Assembly: GCA_004010275.1 (NCBI GenBank) | Contig: RBWT01000039.1 | Span: 1-48,895 of the forward strand | DNA length: 48,895 bases | Source: Streptomyces huasconensis | GTDB taxonomy: Bacteria > Actinomycetota > Actinomycetes > Streptomycetales > Streptomycetaceae | Reading direction: 5' to 3' | Shown: one piece after another, positions 28,808 through 48,895 of the stretch | Layout: each line of letters starts with the position of its first letter | Position numbering within the stretch: the stretch's first letter is position 1 | Notes under the pieces: model-generated | Seen by the model: the letters and a program-made list of their open reading frames with translations, nothing else | What the model was told of the DNA's origin: nothing | Databases searched by the model: none | Made by a program: the position numbers and the translations under genes

Positions 28808-29819
28808 GTGTTGATCGGTGAGGTGGCACGGCGGTCCGGGGTCAGTGCCCGCATGCTCAGGCACTACGAATCGCTCGGCCTGGTGCGGCCGACGGACCGT
28901 ACCGGCGCGGGCTACCGGGAGTACTCCGACGACGACATCCGGCGGATCTTCCACATCGAGAGCCTGCGGTCGTTGGGGTTGTCGCTGCGTGAGGTCGGGC
29001 GGGCGCTCGACGACCCCGGCTTCACGCCCTCGGGGCTCGTCGCCGGTCTCATCAGCAGGACGCGGGAACGCATCGCGGTGGAGACGGAGTTGCTCACGCG
29101 GCTCCGCCGGATCGGCGCCGCGGAACCCGACGCCTGGGAGGACGTCCTCCAGACCGTCGCACTCCTCCAGGCGCTGGCGTCCAAGAGCCCCGAACAGCGC
29201 CAGCGCGCGGCCCTCTCGTCGGTCGAAGAGGTGTCGGTGCCGGTGGAAGCACTGGTCGAGGCGGCGCTGAGCGAGACGGACCCGAACGTCGCGGGGGCCC
29301 TTCGATGGGCCCTGGCGCGGTCGGGCGGCGACGGATGGCCCCTGCTGGCCAAGGGCCTCGGTTCACCCGCCGGCCGTCGTGCGCGAACGTGCCGTCCAGG
29401 CCCTCGCCGAGATCCCGGGCGACGGGGCGACCGCACTGCTGCGGGACACCCTGGCCCACTCCGACATCGTGGTCCGCAGGCACGCGGCTCTGGCGCTCGG
29501 GGCCCGTGGCGTGGCCGAGGCGGTCCCCACCCTCGTCGACATGGTCGTGGCGGAGGCGAACGACGTCGACGCCGCCGATGCGCTGAGCACGTTGGCGGGC
29601 ACCGGCCCCGCGCTCGCCGACGACATCGCGGGCAGGCTCGTCGACCGCCTCGCCGACCACTCCCGTGACGCGTCCGCCCGCCGCCGACGGCTGACGGAGG
29701 CGCTCGCCGAGATCCCCGGGGTCACGGCGTCGCGGGCCCTCGCGGAGCTGACGCGTGACGACGACCGTGCCGTCGCCGTGACGGCGGCGTACGTCCTCGG
29801 GATACGTGACCCCCGGTGA
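28808..29819 (+). CDS. MerR-family regulator fused to HEAT repeats
   Basis: About 337 residues from GTG 28808. The N-terminal 70 residues are a MerR helix-turn-helix and wing (LIGEVARRSGVSARMLRHYE, GYREYSDDDIRRIFHIESLR). A coiled dimerisation helix follows, with LISRTRERIAVETELLTRLR. Instead of a small effector-binding domain, the rest consists of HEAT-like repeats (DPNVAGALRWALARSG, VRERAVQALAEIPGDGATAL, VVRRHAALALGARGVAEA, DRAVAVTAAYVLGIRDPR). The frame changes near 29368 (after GLGSPA), consistent with one lost base, and the repeats continue in register. It likely controls its own operon through the palindrome at 28050-28064. Confidence 0.88.
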
Positions 29820-29846
29820 CGCGGGCGAGGCGACAGCCGGGCGCGG

Positions 29847-30977
29847 TCAGGGCCGTTCGGTGAGCATCGCCATGGTGCGGCCCATCAGGCCGGGTACGTC
29901 GGCGTCGCGTACACCGTCGAGCTGCCATCGGCCGATTCGCACCGACGCCTCCACCACGGCCCGCACGCGGGGGACGCGGCGCTCGAAGTACTCCTGGAAC
30001 AGCGCGTCGTCCCAGTCCCGGCCGTCCGTGAGGAGTTCGGCGAGGACGAGGGCGTCCTCCAGGGACAGGGCGGCGCCCTGCGCGAGGGTGGGCGGGCAGC
30101 CGTGCGCGGCGTCACCGGCCAGGACCACGCGGCCGCGGTGCCACGAGCCTTCCACCAGCATCTCGTGAAACCGGGCGTAGTTGACCTGCGACGGATCGGT
30201 GAGGTGCGCGGTGATCGCCGGCCAGTGGCCGCCGTACCCCCCGGTGAGGCGTCGCATTTCGTCGGCGTACGACTCGGGCGGGATGGACGCGCGGTCGCGG
30301 TCGGCCTCGACCATGAACGCGTAGAGCGTGGCGTCGCCGGTGGGGCAGTAACCCGCTATGTAGGCGGCCCCGCCGTAGGTGACGTTACTGTGGGTGACGT
30401 CGGCCGGGCGCGGGGCGGCGACGCGCCAGATGCCCATGCCGGTCGGCTCCGGCTCGGTGGTGACGCCGATCGCCGCGCGGGTGGCGGAGCCGAGGCCGTC
30501 GGCGGCGATCACCAAGTCGTGGCGGGCCTCGGTGCCGTCGCTGAACCGCACGGTGACACCGTCCGCGTCCTGGTCCAGGCGTGCGGCCCGGATGCCCAGG
30601 CGCACCGTGGCGCCGCTGGCGCGCACGGCATCGGCGAGGATTTTCTGGAGCCGGGAGCGCTGTATGCCGACGGTGGACGGCAGGTCGTCGCCGCCGCTGC
30701 CGGTGTCGCGCGCCACGTGCAGGACCGTCCCGTCGGGCGCGGTGATGCCGAGGGCGTCGAAGGCGAAGCCGGACGCCCGCACCCGCTCCCACACGCCGAG
30801 TTCGCGCAGGACGCGCAGGGCGTTGCCCTGGAGGGTGATGCCGGAGCCGGCGGTGGCGTTCCAGTCGGCCCTGGCCTCGACGAGGTCGACGCGGACACCG
30901 GCCCGGCGCAGCAGGATCGTCACGGCGCTGCCGGCGGCCCCACCGCCGATCACGAGAACCCTGCGGGGTCGACGCAT
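29847..30977 (-). CDS. FAD-dependent monooxygenase (PHBH-like)
   Basis: 376 residues, intact, from ATG 30977 with AAGGGAG upstream. The FAD fingerprint GxGxxG is RVLVIGGGAAGSAVTILLRR at residues 6-25. The DG motif follows (HDLVIAADGLGSATRAAIG), then the GD motif (RGRVVLAGDAAHGCPPTLAQ). This is the class A flavoprotein monooxygenase pattern used to hydroxylate aromatic or polyketide substrates. There is no adjacent regulator. A 13-bp palindrome lies 85 bp upstream. Substrate unknown. Confidence 0.9.
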   Translation of the reverse strand: MRRPRRVLVIGGGAAGSAVTILLRRAGVRVDLVEARADWNATAGSGITLQGNALRVLRELGVWERVRASGFAFDALGITAPDGTVLHVARDTGSGGDDLPSTVGIQRSRLQKILADAVRASGATVRLGIRAARLDQDADGVTVRFSDGTEARHDLVIAADGLGSATRAAIGVTTEPEPTGMGIWRVAAPRPADVTHSNVTYGGAAYIAGYCPTGDATLYAFMVEADRDRASIPPESYADEMRRLTGGYGGHWPAITAHLTDPSQVNYARFHEMLVEGSWHRGRVVLAGDAAHGCPPTLAQGAALSLEDALVLAELLTDGRDWDDALFQEYFERRVPRVRAVVEASVRIGRWQLDGVRDADVPGLMGRTMAMLTERP

Positions 30978-31061
30978 CGACAACTCCCTTGTTCCGTACG
31001 CCTCCGGGCGTGTGCTGCGCGGAGGCGGGCGCGGTGTCCTCCATCTGACGCCATCCGACCG

Positions 31062-31074
31062 GATTTCGGAAATC
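31062..31074. promoter_or_regulatory. Palindrome upstream of the FAD monooxygenase
   Basis: Perfect odd palindrome GATTTCGGAAATC, 85 bp upstream of the monooxygenase start, A/T-rich against the surrounding GC. A TetR- or MarR-like operator is a reasonable guess; no such regulator is encoded next to it. Confidence 0.4.
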
Positions 31075-31107
31075 GATTCCGTGGATGCCGCCTGTCGGCC
31101 CGGGAGG

Positions 31108-31875
31108 TCAGGCGTTGACGTCGAAGGGCACACCGGCGGGCAGCGCCGCGGCCAGGTGGCCGGGGAAGCTCGCGTCCTTCAGGCCGAAGGTGGCGCTGCC
31201 GAAGTCGTGGGCGCTCAGCTTCTCCCGCACGCCCGCCGGGTAGCCGTGCCAGCCGACGAGGGACGGGAACTGCCAGGCGCCGCGGTGGTTCTCGGGCGGC
31301 TCGTCGGCCGCGTTCGCGGGGCGGAAGCAGTGCGTGCCGATGCCGTCCTTGTGGTAGACGATCTTCGGGTGGGTGCCGTCCCAGCGGATCTGGTCGCGGC
31401 GGTGGATGTCGAAGCGGCCGTGGGCGGACGTGGCGACGTACTCGGCGCGGCCGTCCTTGACCCACACCACCACGTGCTCCCAGTCGTGCCGGTGGCCGCC
31501 GAGTCCGCTGCCGGGCACGGCCTGGTCCTTCTCGAAGTAGAGGCCGTAGAGGATGGCGCACCAGCCGTTGTCGCACTTGGCGCGGGCGTAGCCGTTGGTG
31601 TTCTCCAGGTCGCTCGCGTCGCGGCACTGGCCGTTGAGCGCGCCGCCCGGCTTGAGACCGCCGTTCACGGTGCCGTCGGGGGAGATGGCGGGAGTCGGGT
31701 AGCAGCCGTCGCCGTCGTAGTCGTACGCGGGCTGGAACGTCTGCTCGATGGCGTCGGCGTTCGCGGGCAGGGGCGGTGGCGGGGCGGCGACGGCCGTGCC
31801 CGCGAGGGCGATCACCAGGGCGAGTGCGCCGGTGGCGGACACGGACGTACTGCGGATGACTCTGCTCGGCTTCAC
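31108..31875 (-). CDS. Secreted NPP1/NLP (necrosis-inducing) family protein
   Basis: 255 residues from GTG 31875 (AGGAG about eight bases upstream); a GTG at 31893 is also in frame. A Sec signal peptide is clear (basic start, then TGALALVIALAGTAVAA). The mature protein carries the NLP hallmark heptapeptide GHRHDWE, in GLGGHRHDWEHVVVWVKDG, and cysteines in GDGCYPTP, NGQCRD, AKCDNGWCAI and THCFRPA. NLPs from oomycetes, fungi and bacteria bind plant sphingolipids and permeabilise eudicot membranes; some lack toxicity. It lies 103-120 bp downstream of the siderophore formyltransferase on the same strand, separated by a hairpin. Confidence 0.92.
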   Translation of the reverse strand: MKPSRVIRSTSVSATGALALVIALAGTAVAAPPPPLPANADAIEQTFQPAYDYDGDGCYPTPAISPDGTVNGGLKPGGALNGQCRDASDLENTNGYARAKCDNGWCAILYGLYFEKDQAVPGSGLGGHRHDWEHVVVWVKDGRAEYVATSAHGRFDIHRRDQIRWDGTHPKIVYHKDGIGTHCFRPANAADEPPENHRGAWQFPSLVGWHGYPAGVREKLSAHDFGSATFGLKDASFPGHLAAALPAGVPFDVNA

Positions 31876-31893
31876 TGCGGTCTCCTGCGTCAC

Positions 31894-31927
31894 GGTGGGG
31901 GCACGACAGAGTTGTCATGCCCCCACC
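31894..31927 (-). terminator. Inverted repeat between formyltransferase and NLP genes
   Basis: Arms GGTGGGGGCA / TGCCCCCACC (10 bp), one mismatch, then GACA / TGTC, with a 4-nt loop. It may terminate the formyltransferase transcript or act as an operator or leader structure for the NLP gene, which starts 18 bp further on. Confidence 0.55.
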
Positions 31928-31995
31928 ATCAGCAGGTGACGCGTACGTTCAACATCGGTGAACGGAGCGGGAATTGAGCGGAGCGGAGCCCGCTG

Positions 31996-32943
31996 TCAGG
32001 GGCGGCTGGTGAGGTAGCCGCCCATGGACCTGAAGTACTCCGTCGCGGGCAGCTCGCTGCCGTCCTCGGTGCGGACCCGGGTGATGGCGAGGCCGTGGTT
32101 GCGGCCGGTGCGGGCGTCGGCGCCGGCGACGATCACCACGCCGTCCCCCTCGCGGTAGAAGATGCGGCCCGGAGTGCCGCCGTAGCGGTTCTCGGAGACG
32201 ACCGCGGAGACGACTTCGAGCCGCTTGCCCTTGTGGAAGGTGAAGGCGCTCGGGTAGGGGGCGGACTGGGCACGGACGAGGCGTTCGAGGTCCTCGGCGG
32301 GCCAGTCCCAGTTGATGCGGATGTCTTCCTCGGCCCGCTTGTGGAAGAAGCTCGCCTGCGACCGGTCCTGCTTGGTGAACTCGGTCTGCCCCGAGGCGAT
32401 CAGGTCCAGGGCGCCGATCGTCACCGGGGCGATGAGGTCGACCGTCTTGTGGAACAGGTCGGTGGCGGTGTCCGTCGGCTCGACCTTCACCGCGCGCTGC
32501 ATCACGATGTCGCCGGCGTCGAGCTCCTCGTCCATCATGTGGCCGGTGACGCCGACCTCGCTCTCGCCGTTGATGAGGGCCCAGATCAGCGGGGAGAAGC
32601 CCGCGTACTTCGGCAGCAGCGAATCGTGGATGTTCAGCGTGCCGTGCCGCGGCAGCGTGTAGATGCGCGGCGGTATCCACGTACGCCAGTTGTTGGCGAC
32701 GATGATGTCCGGGTCGGCCTCCTTGAGGCGGTCGAACAGCTCCTCGTCGTCGGGGCGGTTGCGGATGACCACCGGGACGCCGTGCTCCTCGGCGAGGTCG
32801 GCGACCGAATCGCTCCAGATCTTCTCGTACGCGTGCTCGCTCTTGGGGTGGGTCACCACCATCACGACGTCGTGCTCGGAGTCCAGGAGAGCTTGCAGGG
32901 TCCGGTGGCCCCAGGTCTGGTAACCGAACATGACGACCCGCAT
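31996..32943 (-). CDS. cchA: Methionyl-tRNA formyltransferase-like hydroxyornithine formyltransferase
   Basis: 315 residues, intact, from ATG 32943 with GAGGAGG upstream. The formyltransferase core holds the usual Asn-His-Asp triad: IVANNWRTW, LNIHDSLLPKYAGFSP and DEELDAGDIVMQ. It resembles CchA of the coelichelin pathway, which makes N5-formyl-N5-hydroxyornithine from hydroxyornithine and N10-formyltetrahydrofolate. Being divergent from the ornithine monooxygenase, with two iron-box-like sites between, it is almost certainly a siderophore enzyme and not the housekeeping Met-tRNA enzyme. The product should feed the NRPS at 35910. Confidence 0.92.
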   Translation of the reverse strand: MRVVMFGYQTWGHRTLQALLDSEHDVVMVVTHPKSEHAYEKIWSDSVADLAEEHGVPVVIRNRPDDEELFDRLKEADPDIIVANNWRTWIPPRIYTLPRHGTLNIHDSLLPKYAGFSPLIWALINGESEVGVTGHMMDEELDAGDIVMQRAVKVEPTDTATDLFHKTVDLIAPVTIGALDLIASGQTEFTKQDRSQASFFHKRAEEDIRINWDWPAEDLERLVRAQSAPYPSAFTFHKGKRLEVVSAVVSENRYGGTPGRIFYREGDGVVIVAGADARTGRNHGLAITRVRTEDGSELPATEYFRSMGGYLTSRP

Positions 32944-32981
32944 GTGTTTCCTCCTCGGAGAGCAAAATGAACCGCGCTTAG

Positions 32982-33000
32982 TAAAGCAAGCCTTACCTAA
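32982..33000 (-). promoter_or_regulatory. Iron box (DmdR/IdeR site) for the formyltransferase
   Basis: TAAAGCAAGCCTTACCTAA matches 13 of 19 positions of the consensus TTAGGTTAGGCTAACCTAA, including the strong CCTAA half. It ends 38-57 bp upstream of the formyltransferase start. Confidence 0.7.
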
Positions 33001-33084
33001 CGGTGCAACAACTGCCCTTCTGTGGTGAGTTCGGCGGCCCTCACCGCCCTGTGTCCGATTTGTCGGGTCGACAGGCTGGCCGGA

Positions 33085-33103
33085 TCAGGTTAGCTTTACC
33101 TAA
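33085..33103 (+). promoter_or_regulatory. Iron box (DmdR/IdeR site) for the ornithine monooxygenase
   Basis: TCAGGTTAGCTTTACCTAA matches 15 of 19 positions of the consensus TTAGGTTAGGCTAACCTAA. It lies about 90 bp upstream of the monooxygenase start and should repress under iron-replete conditions. Confidence 0.8.
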
Positions 33104-33191
33104 GTTCCGCTGGTCGCCGCCTTCGGTGTGCCCGGTTCCTCTTGTTTTCATCCACGCCTGACAGGCGGCTGTCCCGCACGATGGGAGTGAC

Positions 33192-34561
33192 ATGTCTCAG
33201 GTTCTTCCTGGCGACGCACCTCTGATTCACGACCTCATTGGCATCGGCTTCGGGCCGTCCAATGTGGCCATGGCGCTTGCGCTCAGCGAGCACAACGCAC
33301 GGGTCGGCAGGCAGGAGACCGTCACCGCTCACTTCTTCGAGCGCAGCCGAACTTCGGCTGGCACCGCGGCATGCTCATCGACGACGCGACGATGCAGGTC
33401 TCCTTCCTCAAGGACCTGGTGACGCTCCGCAACCCGTCGAGCGAGTACACCTTCCTGCGCTACCTGCAGAGCAAGGGCCGCCTGGTCGACTTCGTCAACC
33501 ACAAGAACCTCTTCCCGCTGCGCGTGGAGTTCCACGACTACCTCGAGTGGGCCGCGGCGAAGGTCGACGACATGGTCTCCTACGGCCACGAGGTCATATC
33601 CGTCGAGCCCGTCGTGTGCGACGGAGTGGTGGAGTACGTCGACGTGACGGCCCGCTCCGGAGCGGAGACGGTGGTCCACCGCGCCCGGAACCTCGTCATC
33701 GGCACGGGACTTCGCCCCGTCGTCCCGGAGGGCGTCGAGCGCACCGACCGCGTCTGGCACAACTCCGACCTGCTGGCCAAGGTGGACGGCCTGGAGGGCA
33801 CGGACCCCACCCGCTTCATCGTGGTCGGCGCCGGCCAGAGCGCCGCCGAGAACGTGGCGTACCTGCACCGCCGCTTCCCGAAGGCGGAGATCTGCGCCGT
33901 CTTCTCCCGGTACGGCTACAGCCCCGCCGACGACAGCAGCTTCGCCAACCGCATCTTCGACCCCCAGGCGGTCGACGAGTACTTCACCGCCCCGGACGAC
34001 ATCAAGCGGCAGCTGATGGACTACCACGGCAACACCAACTACTCCGTGGTGGACATCGACCTCATCGACGACCTGTACCGCCAGGCGTACCAGGAGAAGG
34101 TCCTCGGCAACGAACGGCTGCGGTTCATCAACGTCTCGCGGCTGACCGGCGTCAAGGAAGGCGACGGCAAGGTCCGCGCCACCATCAAGTCGCTCGTCAC
34201 CGGCGAGGAGAGCGACCTCGACGCCGACGTCGTCGTGCTCGCCACGGGCTACAGCCCCGCCGAGCCGCTCGGCGTCCTCGGCGAGGTCGGGAACCACTGC
34301 CACCGCGACGAGCGGGGCCGGGTGCGCGTCGAGCGCGACTACCGCCTCACCACCGACCCCGAACTGCGCTGCGGCATCTACCTCCAGGGTGGTACCGAGC
34401 ACACCCACGGCATCACCTCGTCGCTGCTCTCCAACACCGCGATCCGGGTCGGGGAGATCCTCGACTCGATCGTCGGCCGGGGCCTGAAGTCCGCTTTGGA
34501 CGACGAGTCCGCTCTGGACGAGACCCGGCCGGTCGCCGACGGCGTCGGTTCCGGGCGCTAG
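33192..34561 (+). CDS. cchB: L-ornithine N5-monooxygenase (siderophore)
   Basis: About 456 residues from ATG 33192. FAD-binding GIGFGPSNVAMALAL is near the start, then FGWHRGMLIDDATMQVSFLK (substrate/FAD region; the join is broken near 33351 by one missing base after FFERS), NADPH-binding FIVVGAGQSAAENVAYLH, the substrate-pocket segment GNTNYSVVD, and the late ATGYSP motif. It hydroxylates the side-chain nitrogen of ornithine using FAD, NADPH and O2, the first step of hydroxamate siderophores, as in CchB. The product goes to the formyltransferase and to module 3 of the NRPS. Confidence 0.95.
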
Positions 34562-34571
34562 ACCTCCGCTC

Positions 34572-34590
34572 GCCCCGATTCCCCCGGGGC
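34572..34590 (+). terminator. Hairpin after the ornithine monooxygenase
   Basis: Arms GCCCCG / CGGGGC (6 bp) around a 7-nt loop, 10 bp after the stop codon. It may attenuate transcription into the lipoprotein gene. Confidence 0.4.
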
Positions 34591-34701
34591 TCCGCGCCCG
34601 GACCATCCCCCACACGCCTTGCCCGCCGCCGCGACGTCGTACGCCGTCACGTCGCGGGTGTCGGCACGCACATCGTGAAAAACCCCGTGAAAGGAACAAC
34701 C

Positions 34702-35745
34702 GTGTCCACTGGAACACGCCCCGCGCTGACGCGGCTCGTCAGAAACGTCCCCCGCGTGGCCGTCGCAGCGGTCGCCGCACTCACCCTGGCCGCCTGTGGG
34801 GGCGGCGACGGGAACTCCGAGACGAAGTCCTCGGGCGAGAGCGGCACCAAGTCCGGCGCCTTCCCCGTCAAGGTCGAGCACAAGTACGGCACCACGACGA
34901 TCGAGTCGGAGCCGAAGAAGGTCGTCACCCTCGGCCTGTCGGACCAGGACGCGGTGCTCGCGCTCGGCGTGAAGCCGGTCGGCGCGGTCGACTGGTTCAA
35001 GGAGAAGCCGTACGGCAAGTGGCCGTGGGCCAAGGACAAGTGGGGCTCGACCAAGCCCACGATCGTCGGTGAGCGCGACGAGTACAACATGGAGAAGATC
35101 GCCGCGCTGAAGCCGGACCTCGTCATCGCCCAGTACTCGGGGATGAAGAAGGAGCAGTACGACACGCTCTCCAAGTTCACCAAGGTCGTCGCCCAGCCCA
35201 AGGGCTCGCCCGACTACGGCGCGTCCTGGCAGGTCATGACCCGCCAGATCGGCAAGGCGCTCGGCAAGGAGGCCGAGACCAAGAAGCTGATCTCCGGCAT
35301 CGACGCCCGCTTCAAGGCCGTCCGCGACAAGCACCCCGAGTTCGCGAAGAAGACGCTCTCCGTGGCCGACAGCTTCGAGGCCGGCAAGTACTCGGCGTTC
35401 ACCAAGACGGACCCCAAGTCGATCTTCTTCTCCGAGCTGGGCTTCAAGCTCAAGCCCGAGATCGACAAGCTGGCCAAGCCGGGCGCGAACGTCGCCGACC
35501 TCAGCGCCGAGAAGCTCAACGTCCTGGACGTCGACCGGCTGGTGTGGGTGACCTCCAGCACCGAGGCGAACGACCGGATCAAGGCCGAGCCGCTCTACAA
35601 GAAGCTGAAGGTCCACAAGGACAAGCGCGACCTCTTCGTGCCGTACCAGGACCCGGATGTCGGTGCCGCGTTCTCCTTCAACACGGTCCTCTCCATCCCG
35701 TACGCGATCGACGAGATCGAACCGATGCTGGCGGACATCAAGTAA
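34702..35745 (+). CDS. Ferric-siderophore-binding lipoprotein
   Basis: 347 residues from GTG 34702, preceded by AAAGGA; in-frame GTGs at 34675 and 34687 lack a site. A lipobox (LTLAACGGG) follows a basic N-region and hydrophobic core. The mature protein shows the class III binding-protein fold of the iron-siderophore ABC systems (PKKVVTLGLSDQDAVLALGV, ALKPDLVIAQYSGM, YAIDEIEPML at the end). It captures the ferric siderophore outside the membrane, equivalent to CchF of the coelichelin locus. The matching permease and ATPase genes are not in the window. Confidence 0.92.
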   Translation: MSTGTRPALTRLVRNVPRVAVAAVAALTLAACGGGDGNSETKSSGESGTKSGAFPVKVEHKYGTTTIESEPKKVVTLGLSDQDAVLALGVKPVGAVDWFKEKPYGKWPWAKDKWGSTKPTIVGERDEYNMEKIAALKPDLVIAQYSGMKKEQYDTLSKFTKVVAQPKGSPDYGASWQVMTRQIGKALGKEAETKKLISGIDARFKAVRDKHPEFAKKTLSVADSFEAGKYSAFTKTDPKSIFFSELGFKLKPEIDKLAKPGANVADLSAEKLNVLDVDRLVWVTSSTEANDRIKAEPLYKKLKVHKDKRDLFVPYQDPDVGAAFSFNTVLSIPYAIDEIEPMLADIK

Positions 35746-35778
35746 CACCCCCCACCGCCGAGGCGGGGCCGGCTGACG

Positions 35779-35848
35779 AGGGGCCAGGAGAGACGACCAC
35801 TCGACGGCGCGCCGGACGGCGCGCGTGACGACGCGGCTCCTGGCCCCT
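35779..35848 (+). promoter_or_regulatory. Nested inverted repeats before the siderophore NRPS
   Basis: Outer perfect 12-bp arms AGGGGCCAGGAG (35779-35790) and CTCCTGGCCCCT (35837-35848) enclose an inner 7-bp hairpin GCGCGCC-GGAC-GGCGCGC (35807-35824). It lies between the lipoprotein stop and the NRPS start: a terminator or attenuator. Confidence 0.6.
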
Positions 35849-35909
35849 TCTCGCTCCGCGCGCGGACCACCTTCACCGACGTACCACCAGGGAAAGGCCA
35901 CTTCGTACG

Positions 35910-48895
<12,986 letters not shown>

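Noticed and set aside
33238..35745. An apparent 835-residue protein ending in the siderophore-binding lipoprotein
   Set aside because: The first part is an Arg-rich out-of-frame reading of the ornithine monooxygenase; a GTG with a ribosome site and a lipobox marks the true start at 34702.

Overview
The window is high-GC actinomycete DNA and almost certainly comes from a Streptomyces. The evidence is a strong G/C third-position bias, GTG/TTG starts, DUF397 with XRE-DUF5753 regulators, a DUF574 methyltransferase, a DUF6480 protein and DmdR/IdeR-type iron boxes. The sequence carries many one- or two-base indels, mostly in or beside short G/C runs. Many genes therefore switch frame while still reading as one family member from end to end. 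I annotate these as single genes with probable sequencing or assembly indels, not as pseudogenes.

Layout. (1) 1-8.2 kb: the 3' part of a non-ribosomal peptide synthetase (A-PCP-C-A-PCP-E, entering from the left edge), then mbtH, a GNAT acetyltransferase and an MFS transporter, closed by a hairpin. (2) 8.3-11.5 kb: a DUF574 methyltransferase, an XRE/DUF397 regulatory pair, a DUF6415-like small protein and an SRPBCC protein. (3) 11.7-16.2 kb: a NarL-type response regulator, an ABC exporter pair and a histidine kinase with an unusual C-terminal membrane segment and tail. (4) 16.3-18.1 kb: a small secreted protein, then a VOC protein divergent from a WYL regulator. (5) 18.2-22.75 kb (minus strand): a betB-betA-APC permease operon for choline to glycine betaine. 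(6) 23-26 kb: a DUF6480 membrane protein, a stand-alone cytochrome c oxidase subunit I and a PepSY-like lipoprotein. (7) 26.2-27.9 kb (minus strand): a sulfotransferase and an unknown protein. (8) 28-29.8 kb: a HEAT-repeat protein and a MerR-HEAT fusion behind a promoter with MerR-type geometry. (9) 29.8-31.9 kb (minus strand): a FAD monooxygenase and a secreted NPP1/NLP necrosis-inducing-type protein. (10) 32.0 kb to the right edge: a hydroxamate siderophore cluster with a formyltransferase, an ornithine N5-monooxygenase, a siderophore-binding lipoprotein and a giant NRPS that runs off the window.

The siderophore locus is the most informative part. The formyltransferase and monooxygenase are divergent, with two iron-box-like 19-mers between them. 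The NRPS reads C-A-T-C-A-T-C-A-T-C-A-T. Its second A domain has the serine code and its third has the code of coelichelin module 3 (N5-hydroxyornithine). The first and fourth A domains have near-identical unusual codes. With a formyltransferase next door, the simplest prediction is a tetrapeptide of the erythrochelin/foroxymithine type: fhOrn-Ser-hOrn-fhOrn with an N-acyl cap. One condensation domain (C3) appears to have lost its catalytic histidine. The first two carrier domains and the following C domains look like those of D-residue modules, although no epimerisation domain is present.
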